26,364 bases of DNA from CALKZN01 sp964633815 (GTDB lineage Bacteria > Pseudomonadota > Gammaproteobacteria > Arenicellales > Arenicellaceae), in contig CAZWHW010000022.1 in the NCBI GenBank assembly GCA_964633815.1, forward strand, positions 1 through 26,364, in the 5' to 3' direction. Below are positions 1 through 8,290 of this stretch, one piece after another. A program made the translations under genes and the position numbers. The stretch's first letter is position 1, and every line of letters starts with the position of its first letter. The notes beneath the pieces were generated by a model. It did no database searches and was not told where the DNA came from. It saw only the letters and a program-made list of their open reading frames with translations.

Positions 1-133
1 ACAATGTCAACTGTAGTTATAATGTATTGATAAGTAAATGGATAACATCTTTCACGGTCTTAGCTTAGCTGAATTAAGTGTTTTGTATTAGATTTTGTTG
101 AACTTTGTTCATTTAATAGTTAGCTTTTATTAT

Positions 134-1834
134 TTAGCTTTGTTGAAGTTGTTCTTTCTCAATTCTTGCCCATGAGTCCCGCAGGCTGACAATCTGGTTG
201 AATACCAATTTGTCTGGTTGGCTATTTATGCTGTCTTGCCAAAAATATCCTACCCGTTCAAATTGGAAGCGCGCATTGTTATCCGCTTGTTTTAAGCTGG
301 GTTCAAGTTTTGCATTAGGGAATACAGCTAATGAGTCTGGATTGAGCTGCTCAATAAAGTTGTCGGCATTGGCAGGGTTTGGCAGTCTAAATAGGCGATC
401 ATAGCGGCGCACTTCGGCGTCAAGAGCATACTTGGCGGATACCCAATGAATGATACCTTTGATTTTGCGGCCATCCGCTGTTTTGCCGCCAGCACTGTCT
501 GGATCATAAGTGCAGCGTAGTTCTGTGACATTGCCCGCTTCATCTTGTATGACTTCGTGGCATTGAATTGCATAGCCATAGCGCAGGCGGACTTCACGAT
601 CTGGACCTAATCTGAAGAACTTTTTCGGAGGATCAAGCATGAAGTCATCTTGGTCAATATAGACTTCTCTAGTGAAAGGAATTTCGCGCGTGCCCAGGCT
701 TTCGTCTTTTGGGTGATTTTTTGCGTTGATCCATTCAACCTGGTCTTCAGGGAAATTCGTGATGACTACCTTGATGGGTTTTAATACGCCAAAGGCGCGC
801 AAAGCATTGTCCTCAAGATCATGGCGGATTGAATTTTCCAATACCGTCATTTCAATTAAGCTATCTTTTTTGGTGATACCAATCTCTTGGCAAAACTCGC
901 GAATGGCAGTGGGTGTGTAGCCACGGCGGCGAATACCTGCAATTGTTGGCAAACGTGGGTCATCCCAACCGTCGACATGCTTGTCTTTCACCAGTTGATT
1001 GAGCTTGCGTTTGCTCAACACGGTATATTTCAAATTCAAACGGCCAAATTCATATTGCCTAGGCTGGCAGTCGATGGAAATATTCTCTAACACCCAGTCA
1101 TAGACAGCACGGTTGTCTTGGAACTCTAAGGTGCATAAAGAGTGAGTGATGCCTTCAATCGCATCAGAGATACAATGAGTGAAGTCATACATTGGATAGA
1201 TACACCACGTATCGCCAGCACGGAAATGTTTGGCAAATTTGATGCGATAGATGACAGGATCACGCATGATGATTTGCGGTGATGACATATCAATTTTTGC
1301 CCGCAAAACATGCTCGCCTTCTTTGAATTCGCCAGCTTTCATGCGGGCAAATAAGTCCAGATTTTCTTCGATAGAACGTTCACGAAAAGGGCTATTTTTG
1401 CCAGGTTCTGTCAAAGTTCCTCGATATTCGCGCATGTCATCCGCACTCAGGCTGTCAACATATGCCAAGCCTTTTTCGATCAATTCAATAGCATAACCAT
1501 GAATTTTTTCAAAATAGTCCGAGGCATGACACAATTTATCCCATTCAAAACCTAACCATTCGACATTATCTTTAATTGAGCGCATATATTCATTGCTCTC
1601 TTTTTCTGGGTTGGTGTCGTCAAAGCGAAGATTAACTTTGCCATCAAATTCATCGGCAATACCGAAATTCAAGCAAATTGATTTCGCATGGCCTATATGT
1701 AAATAGCCATTGGGTTCGGGAGGAAACCGTGTGTAAGTGCTTTGATGTTTGCCATTATTGATGTCGGTAGTGATTATGTTGCGAATAAAATTCGCTGGGG
1801 CGGCAGGGATTGTGTTGTTTTTGTCTTGACTCAT
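134..1834 (-). CDS. glnS: Glutaminyl-tRNA synthetase
   Basis: This cytoplasmic enzyme charges tRNA-Gln with glutamine using ATP. The 566-residue product has the class I synthetase signatures: PEPNGYLHIGHAKS near the N-terminus, with HIGH at residues 46-49, and VLSKR at 272-276, the GlnS version of KMSKS. The Rossmann catalytic core is followed by the C-terminal beta-barrel anticodon-binding half, with RLFRLPNPANA near residue 475. The length is close to that of E. coli GlnS, and the frame is intact. The ATG at 1834 gives an N-terminus in line with the family; a GGATGA lies rather far upstream. The gene is transcribed away from the glycan locus and appears functionally unrelated to it. A direct GlnS points to a gammaproteobacterium or close relative, since many other bacteria use GatCAB instead. 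Confidence 0.97.
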   Translation of the reverse strand: MSQDKNNTIPAAPANFIRNIITTDINNGKHQSTYTRFPPEPNGYLHIGHAKSICLNFGIADEFDGKVNLRFDDTNPEKESNEYMRSIKDNVEWLGFEWDKLCHASDYFEKIHGYAIELIEKGLAYVDSLSADDMREYRGTLTEPGKNSPFRERSIEENLDLFARMKAGEFKEGEHVLRAKIDMSSPQIIMRDPVIYRIKFAKHFRAGDTWCIYPMYDFTHCISDAIEGITHSLCTLEFQDNRAVYDWVLENISIDCQPRQYEFGRLNLKYTVLSKRKLNQLVKDKHVDGWDDPRLPTIAGIRRRGYTPTAIREFCQEIGITKKDSLIEMTVLENSIRHDLEDNALRAFGVLKPIKVVITNFPEDQVEWINAKNHPKDESLGTREIPFTREVYIDQDDFMLDPPKKFFRLGPDREVRLRYGYAIQCHEVIQDEAGNVTELRCTYDPDSAGGKTADGRKIKGIIHWVSAKYALDAEVRRYDRLFRLPNPANADNFIEQLNPDSLAVFPNAKLEPSLKQADNNARFQFERVGYFWQDSINSQPDKLVFNQIVSLRDSWARIEKEQLQQS

Positions 1835-1880
1835 TGAATTTAAATTTCATCCATTGATTCTGGGTGTGGAAACATTGTGC

Positions 1881-1897
1881 ATAATTTCGCAAATTAT
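1881..1897. repeat. Perfect inverted repeat overlapping the glnS -10
   Basis: ATAATTT (1881-1887) and AAATTAT (1891-1897) form a perfect 7-base dyad around CGC. The right arm covers most of the candidate TATAAT -10 of glnS. The position would suit a repressor operator, but AT-rich DNA makes such dyads fairly often, so this is only a candidate site. Confidence 0.35.
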
Positions 1898-1921
1898 ACG
1901 GCGCAATGGCAGTGAATCCTA
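1893..1921 (-). promoter_or_regulatory. Candidate glnS promoter
   Basis: Reading the minus strand, a perfect TATAAT -10 element (plus-strand positions 1893-1898) lies about 60 bases upstream of the glnS ATG. At a 17-base spacing the -35 position would be TAGGAT (1916-1921), which is a poor match to TTGACA. The -10 is convincing by itself but the promoter is unproven. Confidence 0.4.
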
Positions 1922-2003
1922 TTGATTGGAATGATTTTTTGGAAAATGGGACGTAATAAATTGAAGAGAGTAAAATTGTAAGCAGCGATTTTTGATTGTT
2001 TCC

Positions 2004-2044
2004 AAAAAAAACGCCTTATTTGCTTGTCCTAGCAAATAAGGCGT
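2004..2044 (-). terminator. Intrinsic terminator of the DM13 gene
   Basis: A perfect 13-base-pair stem is formed by ACGCCTTATTTGC (2011-2023) and GCAAATAAGGCGT (2032-2044) around an 8-base loop. On the plus strand it is preceded by a run of A (2004-2011), which on the minus strand becomes a U tract directly after the stem. It lies about 65 bases beyond the stop codon of the minus-strand gene at 2110-2532, in the right orientation to end that transcript and keep it from running into glnS. Confidence 0.88.
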
Positions 2045-2109
2045 GATTGCATTAAGCAGTGCTGTGTAATACAGCTATCGAGTCAGGTTGTTTTTATAAA
2101 ATTAGCCTA

Positions 2110-2532
2110 TTATTGGGTTGCTGCTGAAATATCAGTCGCACCCCAAAGTTTTGAGAATTTTTCACAATGCAAAGCAAGTGTTTTGAAGTCTTTAAAATTC
2201 GCAGGCAACGCATAAACTTGTTCGCCTTTATTTGATGTTAGGGGGGAGATAATGACTGCACCATTCATGGCATTGCCGTTATTCATTTCTGCGACTGAAG
2301 TATTAGTGAGAATAAACTTAAGATCAGGCGCGTTTTTGGTTTTAAAGTCACTGCTAAGTACTAATTTCGCACCATCAGCGTCTTGAACGATTTTCCATTC
2401 GCCGGAAATTTTAGTGAACTTTTTTGTCCATGTACCCGTAGTTTCAGCAGCAGTAGCTGATTGACTAAACGCTAGAGCAGCAGAAAATAATAGAATCAAA
2501 AAACTGAAAGAGTGTATGAATTTGTTTTTCAT
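2110..2532 (-). CDS. Secreted DM13-domain protein
   Basis: The 140-residue product has a clear signal peptide: MKNK, a hydrophobic stretch to about residue 22, and a probable cut after ATAA near residue 29. The mature part, about 110 residues, resembles a DM13 domain. It opens with TGTW..F..ISGEWKIV, continues with LVLSSDFKTKNAPDLKFIL, and ends with ALHCEKFSKLWGATDI, which holds the single conserved cysteine (Cys123) typical of the family. DM13 domains are proposed redox or electron-transfer modules of exported proteins, but the role of this stand-alone form is unknown. An AGGA sits 8-9 bases before the ATG, and an intrinsic terminator follows the gene, so it is probably monocistronic. There is no evident link to the glycan genes. 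Confidence 0.8.
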   Translation of the reverse strand: MKNKFIHSFSFLILLFSAALAFSQSATAAETTGTWTKKFTKISGEWKIVQDADGAKLVLSSDFKTKNAPDLKFILTNTSVAEMNNGNAMNGAVIISPLTSNKGEQVYALPANFKDFKTLALHCEKFSKLWGATDISAATQ

Positions 2533-2654
2533 AAAAGTTTCCTCAAAAAATAAATTGTTTATTCAATTGATAATAATATAGACCTTGAAGGGTTTTGAAT
2601 GCTTACTAAAAAAATTGAAATCAATTCATGCATTAATTGAATAGATTTGATTCG

Positions 2655-2682
2655 TTACATTGTAAAAGGCTTCAGGTAGAAT
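2655..2682 (+). promoter_or_regulatory. Possible promoter of the first glycan genes
   Basis: TAGAAT (2677-2682) is a reasonable -10 about 40 bases before the ATG at 2723. TTACAT (2655-2660) lies 16 bases upstream but is a weak -35. The region is AT-rich and divergent from the DM13 gene, so a promoter is expected here. The exact boxes are uncertain. Confidence 0.35.
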
Positions 2683-2708
2683 AGCGCTTGAAAAAAAACA
2701 GTACATCC

Positions 2709-2715
2709 AGGAAGG
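2709..2715 (+). promoter_or_regulatory. Strong ribosome binding site fixing the start at 2723
   Basis: AGGAAGG ends 7 bases before ATG 2723, an excellent Shine-Dalgarno match at standard spacing. It decides the start of the GT2 fusion gene over overlapping frames that begin slightly upstream. Confidence 0.75.
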
Positions 2716-2722
2716 TCATCAC

Positions 2723-4054
2723 ATGGCTAATCAACGATTTAATCACTATATTTCGAGCCTTATTGCGGCTGAAATTAATCGTTTCTCAAAATATTATGAA
2801 AGTGCAACGCATGTCTTGCCTGTACAGGATGTCAGTGATGATGTTTTTGCAAATGTTCAGAGTGATGAAAAATTTGTACTTGAAAATTTGTCAGAATTAT
2901 CACCACTTGAAGATACAGACAGACGAGTGTTGATTTTGGATGGTAATTTCAACCATGATGAAGATATCCAAGATTTGTTAAATCAAATGTATTCAAAAAC
3001 GGGGCGAGGAGATCGCATTGTGGCGGTGTTGTGTAATCCTTATTTTCGTTGGATTAACAAACTGGTCAACCTAGTTAAGAAAGCCCCGAATGGTGAGCAA
3101 GTGACTTTCATTACTAAGGCGGATATTAATAACCTCAATAAACTGTGTGGTTATGAAACAGTTCGATTGAGAAATGTTGGTTTTGTTCCTTTTTCTTTGT
3201 TTGGGGTCGGCGATTTTGTGAATAAATTGCTTGCCGCTACGCCATTGCTTAAATGGTTGAGTGTTGCGTCTATTGTGGTGTTAAGGCCCATAAAACAGTT
3301 TGATAGCAAGCCGTCATTGTCCATTGTGATTCCGGCTAGAAATGAGTCGGGCAATATCGAAAATGGCTTGAAACGCTTGCCGAAAATGGAAGGCGTTGAT
3401 TTAGAAGTGATTTTTGTTGAAGGCAATAGCACGGACGATACTTGGGAAGAAATTCAACGAGTCGTTGCGCTGGATGATTATAAGCACTTGAATTGCTTGG
3501 CTTTGCAGCAAACGGGCAAAGGTAAAAAAGATGCAACGATGACTGGTTTTGATGCAGCCAGTAAAGATTTGGTGACTGTATTGGATGCTGATTTGACGAT
3601 GCCGCCTGAATCTCTGCCAAGGTTTTATGAAGCGTATCGTTCGGGTCAAGCCGATATGGTCAATGGCACTCGTTTGATGTATCCAATGGAAGACGAAGCT
3701 ATGCGATTTCTGAATCGCTTAGGTAATGTATTTTTCGCTAAAGCGTTGAGTAATGTTTTAGATGTGTCAATTGGCGATTCTTTGTGCGGAACAAAACTGT
3801 TTGCACGACGAGACCATCTTCGTTATTTGCGTTGGTTGGCAGATTTCGGTGATTTTGATCCTTTTGGTGATTTTCAAATGTTGTTTCCAGGCGCGGAGCT
3901 TTGTCTTGGCACGGTTGATGTGCCAGTTGTTTACAAAGCGAGAACCTATGGCAGCACGAATATTAATCGCTTTCGAGATGGTATGATTTTGTTGAAAATG
4001 ACTGCTCAAGGTTTTGCTAAAATCACGCTTGGAGCGATACCCAAAAACAAATAA
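2723..4054 (+). CDS. GT2 glycosyltransferase with remnant methyltransferase-like N-terminus
   Basis: This 443-residue protein has a C-terminal GT-A fold of the family 2, DPM1/WcaA-like type. It starts at SIVIPARNESGNI (about residues 200-212), has VEGNSTDDTW near 232-241, the metal-binding DAD at 288-290, and NGTR at 314-317. The N-terminal 190 residues resemble the methyltransferase half of a known methyltransferase-GT2 architecture: NHDEDIQDLL near 77-86, RIVAVLCNPYFRWINKLV near 98-115, and ITKADINNLNKLCGYE near 130-145. The glycine-rich SAM-binding motif I (ExGCGxG) expected before these is absent. I infer that the N-terminus is a non-catalytic remnant and that the enzyme transfers a sugar or polyprenyl-phosphate-linked sugar at the inner membrane. 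The downstream membrane protein begins 15 bases after the stop and may use its product. Confidence 0.85.
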   Translation: MANQRFNHYISSLIAAEINRFSKYYESATHVLPVQDVSDDVFANVQSDEKFVLENLSELSPLEDTDRRVLILDGNFNHDEDIQDLLNQMYSKTGRGDRIVAVLCNPYFRWINKLVNLVKKAPNGEQVTFITKADINNLNKLCGYETVRLRNVGFVPFSLFGVGDFVNKLLAATPLLKWLSVASIVVLRPIKQFDSKPSLSIVIPARNESGNIENGLKRLPKMEGVDLEVIFVEGNSTDDTWEEIQRVVALDDYKHLNCLALQQTGKGKKDATMTGFDAASKDLVTVLDADLTMPPESLPRFYEAYRSGQADMVNGTRLMYPMEDEAMRFLNRLGNVFFAKALSNVLDVSIGDSLCGTKLFARRDHLRYLRWLADFGDFDPFGDFQMLFPGAELCLGTVDVPVVYKARTYGSTNINRFRDGMILLKMTAQGFAKITLGAIPKNK

Positions 4055-4069
4055 GAGTGATTGAGTCGA

Positions 4070-6691
4070 ATGAAAAAAGCACTAGCCATTTTTGCAATTG
4101 CAGTTGCTTCGATTTGTTTGACCTATGTTGTTAGTCAACGCTATCAGTATTTTCCAGCGACAATACAATTAAGCTATCACTCAGCTGATGCTGAGGCTAT
4201 GACCATATATTTTGATATTGGTGCAGGCTTTCAGCAAAGAACTCGTTTTTATTCTGCATTAAAGCAAAGGGATTCTGGTGAAAAGCACACATTCAGTGCG
4301 CCTCTGCCGTTCCAGCAAGTCAAAGCGATTCGTATAGATCTAGACTCTGCGGATGTGAATCGAACGCAGCAGTCTATAGCTATTGAAGAATTGTGTATCA
4401 AGCACACTCGTCAGCAACACTGCTGGGCCTCCCAAGAGTTGCATAAAGCATTTGTGCCTATGAATGCGATCAACGCTCATGACGTAGTATTAGAAAACGA
4501 GAAGCCTGCTTTGTTTCTTCAAGCTCAAGGTTCTGATCCACACTTTCGTTTGGATATTCCTATTGCTGAAACGCATGAAAAAATTGCAAAAATTGCTAAG
4601 TTTCAGTATGCCTTGCTAGCAGTGTTGCTGGCGATCATTTTCTTTTATGTGCAGAAGCTGATGTTTGGCATTGTGTTGCCTGCAATGCAAAATGCTTTTA
4701 ACCAGCAACGACAACAATCTTTTACAGTGTCGCTCAATACTGCTGTTGCGGGAGTCACATTATTTTCAATTGTTATAAGTGGTGTGTGGTTAATCGCATA
4801 TCAAGCAGGGGTTTTGGCAAGTGTATTATTGATCGGCGGAATTTCGGCGATAGCGTTATTGCCTTCGACTAAAACAGTGAGTTTGAAACCTAATTTTTTT
4901 AGCCACTGGTCGCGATTGACGCGAGATTTTCACATGAGACAGTTGTGTTCGTTAGTTGTCATTGCTGCCATTACGCTATTACCGATTATTATTTTTCTAG
5001 CATCAACTTGGGTTCAAGAGTTTCCGCATTTGGGTGATCATGAATACCATTTTTGGGGCAATCGTGTCAGCTACCGTGCTATCAGTTTCAATGAATTGGC
5101 CTTGTTTTCTAGTTTGATAGCCATAGCAATAGCTTATGCGTTGGGTTGTTTGCATTGGGCTTTGGTTTTTGTTGCCATTTTGCTAGTTTCCACCGGGTTT
5201 TGGAATGTGTTGCCTGAAAATATGCTTTTAGACACGCAAGGGATATTTTCGCGTTACCCCGGTGGTGCAAGAGTTTTAGCGCATCCATTTGTTCATTGGA
5301 CTTATCAATTTCAGTGGGCTGATCCTTTGAATGCAGGCCGAATTGTAAATGCGTTGTCAGTGCCAATTTGGTTGTTGTTGTTGCGCCCTGCGATTATTGG
5401 TCGTGCGCCTCGTTGGGAGACCTTGTTAATCAGCGTATTATTTTTCTGGCAAGCTGAAGTGGTTTATCAATTCAGTAGCGCTTATTTAGACATCTGGAGC
5501 GTCATTTTCATCTTGCTGGCAACAGAGAAGTTAATTGTCTCGCAAACCCAGTTGTCGCAAAGAGATGATAACGGTTATTTAAAATCTTGCTTATTGCTTG
5601 GGGTTGCTTGCGCATTCAAAGAGCCTGCAGTGTTTATCATTCCATGGTTTTGGTTTGCTGGTTGGTCGCGTGGGGTTTTTAAGACATTCTCTGGAAAGGC
5701 ATTAGTGCAGCGGTTTTATCAAGCCTGTGTGATTGGCTTCGCCTCTGTTTTGCCATTTTTGATTTATTATGTGGTGCGTAAAGCCTTTGGAGTCAGCCGC
5801 TATACTGTCAAAGGTTTTGAGTATTTTCTCAGTGGAGAATGGTTTGCCGAGATGGCGACTCGTATCGGCTTTCATTTTGGTTGGTTTGGGAGTGCAATGC
5901 TCGCTATAATTTTGTTGTTATGGCTGACGGTGTTAATTGCGCCAGTTTGGAAAGCGCAGCGTTGGATGATGTTTTGTATTCTTGGTGCATTGTTAACTCA
6001 AATATTCTTATTTAATTGGGATCAGGGAGGCATAGCTTTTACAGGATATTTCAGATTTTATTTGCCAGCCTTAGTCTTGTTTTCTGCGCCATTAATATTG
6101 ATTTCCTCAAGCCGTGATCAATTAGCCGGATTTTTTCCGAAGGCGATTCTGTTATTTTCAACGGTCTTATTTTTGGGCAATGCGCCAACGTTATTTGCCA
6201 CTGCGGCAAAACTTTCTGAGCCAGACTCAGCAAGAAATTTTAATGAGCATTATGATGCCCCTATTTATTTGCCCATACGCAGTTTGATTAAAACGGCGGA
6301 AGCAAAAGGTGTTTTAGAAGGCGAAAAACGTGAGATTTATATAAATCATGTGACATCTTGGAATCAGCCTGCATTTGTTTATTCAGATTTATTGATTAAA
6401 TATAAATTGCGAATGGAGAATGATTTGAAATGCGGTTGTTCTGTCGAAACACCTTCGGTTTTAGCACCTTTTGTCAATATTGTTGGGCTGAATGAACGTA
6501 TTCACAACATGCCTATTGAACAAATACAGAAAATTCCACAGCATCAAGCGAAGTATGTTAAGCGTTGGCGCGAAGTGAATGATTCTAAAGGAATGTGTAT
6601 CGCGAAGATTGAACGTAGTTGTCAGTACTCAGCTAAGCAATCACTGAATGACGGAACAGTGATTGGAATTATCGGCGTGGGCGCTAAATAA
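4070..6691 (+). CDS. Large multi-pass membrane protein, possible GT-C glycosyltransferase
   Basis: The 873-residue product starts best at ATG 4070. A TTG at 4061 is in frame, but the AAGAG at 4053-4057 is better spaced for the ATG. It begins with one hydrophobic segment (KKALAIFAIAVASICLTYVV). An extracytoplasmic domain of about 145 residues follows, with two cysteine pairs suggested by EELCIKH..QHCW. After that come about 12 or more membrane segments between roughly residues 175 and 720, then a soluble tail of about 150 residues with KCGC. A long loop holds LGDHEYHFWGNR, then RYPGGARVLAHPFVHW. This layout fits polyprenol-dependent GT-C enzymes, but no decisive motif was recognised. It follows the GT2 gene by 15 bases, a pairing often seen when the GT2 makes the polyprenyl-phosphate-sugar donor. 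The function is inferred only. Confidence 0.7.
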   Translation: MKKALAIFAIAVASICLTYVVSQRYQYFPATIQLSYHSADAEAMTIYFDIGAGFQQRTRFYSALKQRDSGEKHTFSAPLPFQQVKAIRIDLDSADVNRTQQSIAIEELCIKHTRQQHCWASQELHKAFVPMNAINAHDVVLENEKPALFLQAQGSDPHFRLDIPIAETHEKIAKIAKFQYALLAVLLAIIFFYVQKLMFGIVLPAMQNAFNQQRQQSFTVSLNTAVAGVTLFSIVISGVWLIAYQAGVLASVLLIGGISAIALLPSTKTVSLKPNFFSHWSRLTRDFHMRQLCSLVVIAAITLLPIIIFLASTWVQEFPHLGDHEYHFWGNRVSYRAISFNELALFSSLIAIAIAYALGCLHWALVFVAILLVSTGFWNVLPENMLLDTQGIFSRYPGGARVLAHPFVHWTYQFQWADPLNAGRIVNALSVPIWLLLLRPAIIGRAPRWETLLISVLFFWQAEVVYQFSSAYLDIWSVIFILLATEKLIVSQTQLSQRDDNGYLKSCLLLGVACAFKEPAVFIIPWFWFAGWSRGVFKTFSGKALVQRFYQACVIGFASVLPFLIYYVVRKAFGVSRYTVKGFEYFLSGEWFAEMATRIGFHFGWFGSAMLAIILLLWLTVLIAPVWKAQRWMMFCILGALLTQIFLFNWDQGGIAFTGYFRFYLPALVLFSAPLILISSSRDQLAGFFPKAILLFSTVLFLGNAPTLFATAAKLSEPDSARNFNEHYDAPIYLPIRSLIKTAEAKGVLEGEKREIYINHVTSWNQPAFVYSDLLIKYKLRMENDLKCGCSVETPSVLAPFVNIVGLNERIHNMPIEQIQKIPQHQAKYVKRWREVNDSKGMCIAKIERSCQYSAKQSLNDGTVIGIIGVGAK

Positions 6692-6708
6692 ATTATTTCG
6701 TTATCTAG

Positions 6709-8172
6709 CTAGTTCAGTTGTTTCGGCAAAAATAGATGATTTCTCAGTAATGCAATTATTCCAAATAGTAAAATCAAATGCATGGGCCATGCGACGATCG
6801 CATAACGGGTGAGGGCTGCTTGTAATAATGCTGTGAGGAAGAAGTAGGCGTTGGTTGAGCAAGCCATAATAAACAAGTGATTGTATGTTGCGCTTTGTGG
6901 TTTAAATCTAAGGATATATAGAGCTCCAAAAAATACCACGAAAATATTGAGTATTGCTATTAGTGTTAGCAGAGGTTTTAGGACAATAGCTTGGATTGAA
7001 TCATCTTCATTAAGGTAGTAGGGTTTTGGGATGCTATCTTTAAAATTTGTAGTGATTTGGTCTAGCTTTTGATTATATTCAAGCGCGAATGACTTGGTTT
7101 GTACTTCGCCAATTGACCATAAATTTACAAAATTGAGACCGACATCATAGGCGTAGCTCTTTGGGTTTTGTTGTAAAACAGCAAGAGCTAAATCTTTCTG
7201 TGCTGATTTTGAATCATCGCTTTGCATAGCATCGACAATGGTTGGCATATTATCAAAACGAAGAAAATCATAGGTGTTGAGTGCGAATAAAAATTTCTCG
7301 CTATGTTTGTCTAACTTTTGTCTTGCTTCATGTGATGGTTGCATGATGTCTAGCCAGAGTTTGCCAGCCTCAGGATAAGGGGTTTTGCTTGGGTCAAATG
7401 GCGTGAAAGCGAGTTTGCCTATGAGTTGATTGCCAAAGAATGATCCTGGTGAAAATTGTTCATGCACTGAATAACGGTAACTAGCTCCCAAAATATGCAT
7501 GCAGACAAATCCAAATAAAATATAGGTGAGGCTACGGATGGCATTTTGCCGTAAGGACAGGTGTTGCCAAACAATGAAAACTGGAACCGCAATAAGTGAC
7601 CATGAAACGGGTTTAATCAAAATCAACCAAGCAAATAGCACACCCAGTAAAGCGTAGTTCAACGGGCGTTTAATTCTGCCGCTGGAAGTGCGTGTATAGC
7701 AAATTTTTAATATCAGTCCTAAAAAAATAAACAGTGAGGCAAAATATAAGCTTTCAGTAATGATGCTGAAATTATAACGTGTGATTGCTGGGTTCAAGCC
7801 GATACCAATTAGTAGCGCCAGACTTAGACCTAAGCTATTGAAACGTTTATTGAAAGATATGACTAAAAATGCCAAAGATATAAAGAACAAGAAATTTTGT
7901 ATGAGAGGAACTTGCTCTGTGTTTAAGCCTAGAATTCGAAGTAAGGCAAGGAAAGCTGGATAGCCAGCACCTCGATAATCTTGAAAATCAATGTAACTAG
8001 TTGAATCTGGCATCAGCAATGCAATTTTTGCTGGATATAATAACCAGTATGCGCATAATGCCACACTAAGACTGATGATGATTAGCTTAGAAATGGGATG
8101 TTTAGCGAGTTCGTGATCGAATTGAAACAGATTGCGCATAAGAAATAACAATGAATAGCGATTTGTTTGCAC
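6709..8172 (-). CDS. Multi-pass membrane protein, GT-C (PMT/ArnT-like) candidate
   Basis: This 487-residue, very hydrophobic protein has about 10-11 predicted membrane segments. Its first outer loop holds PDSTSYIDFQDYRGAGYP, with Asp56. An acidic residue in this loop, followed by a Tyr and later R..(Y/F)P, is the pattern of GT-C lipid-linked sugar transferases. The gene at 12442 has a similar loop (LDSYDY, then FRTPLFP), so the two may be distant relatives. A hydrophilic loop of about 130 residues (residues 240-370) precedes the last membrane helices. The start is uncertain: GTG 8172 gives the longest frame, and ATG 8139 (MRNLFQFD) is equally credible; neither has a good ribosome binding site. 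It lies opposite to its neighbours, convergent with the gene ending at 6691 (17-base gap) and divergent from the CofD-like fusion. Confidence 0.75.
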   Translation of the reverse strand: MQTNRYSLLFLMRNLFQFDHELAKHPISKLIIISLSVALCAYWLLYPAKIALLMPDSTSYIDFQDYRGAGYPAFLALLRILGLNTEQVPLIQNFLFFISLAFLVISFNKRFNSLGLSLALLIGIGLNPAITRYNFSIITESLYFASLFIFLGLILKICYTRTSSGRIKRPLNYALLGVLFAWLILIKPVSWSLIAVPVFIVWQHLSLRQNAIRSLTYILFGFVCMHILGASYRYSVHEQFSPGSFFGNQLIGKLAFTPFDPSKTPYPEAGKLWLDIMQPSHEARQKLDKHSEKFLFALNTYDFLRFDNMPTIVDAMQSDDSKSAQKDLALAVLQQNPKSYAYDVGLNFVNLWSIGEVQTKSFALEYNQKLDQITTNFKDSIPKPYYLNEDDSIQAIVLKPLLTLIAILNIFVVFFGALYILRFKPQSATYNHLFIMACSTNAYFFLTALLQAALTRYAIVAWPMHLILLFGIIALLRNHLFLPKQLN

Positions 8173-8290
8173 ATTATGAATACAATTGCGACTTAAGCAA
8201 TCCCAATAGCATAAAGAATGACAATAAATGCCTTAAAAAAGTTAAACTATTGGCTGAAAAATTCGCATTAGCGACGTGGAATAAAATCTA
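8173..8290. promoter_or_regulatory. Divergent intergenic region, presumed promoters both ways
   Basis: These 118 AT-rich bases separate the minus-strand membrane protein gene from the plus-strand CofD-like fusion gene. Transcription of the long rightward gene set must start here or be read through from elsewhere. TTAAAC followed 17 bases later by GCATTA is a poor promoter candidate, and no convincing box pair or operator was seen. Ribosome binding sites for both genes are weak. Confidence 0.35.

Noticed and set aside
18..23. TATAAT on the plus strand at the left edge, with a TTGACA on the minus strand at 5-10
   Set aside because: No plus-strand gene follows (glnS runs the other way), the matching -35 would fall outside the window, and the minus-strand box points off the left end. 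Chance matches in AT-rich DNA.
99..111. TGAAC-TTT-GTTCA inverted repeat just beyond the glnS stop
   Set aside because: The stem is only 5 base pairs and no U tract follows on the minus strand, so it is not a convincing terminator.
6703..6712. CTAGCTAG palindrome between the convergent genes ending at 6691 and 6709
   Set aside because: Too short, without a loop or T tract, and it overlaps coding sequence; not a supported bidirectional terminator.
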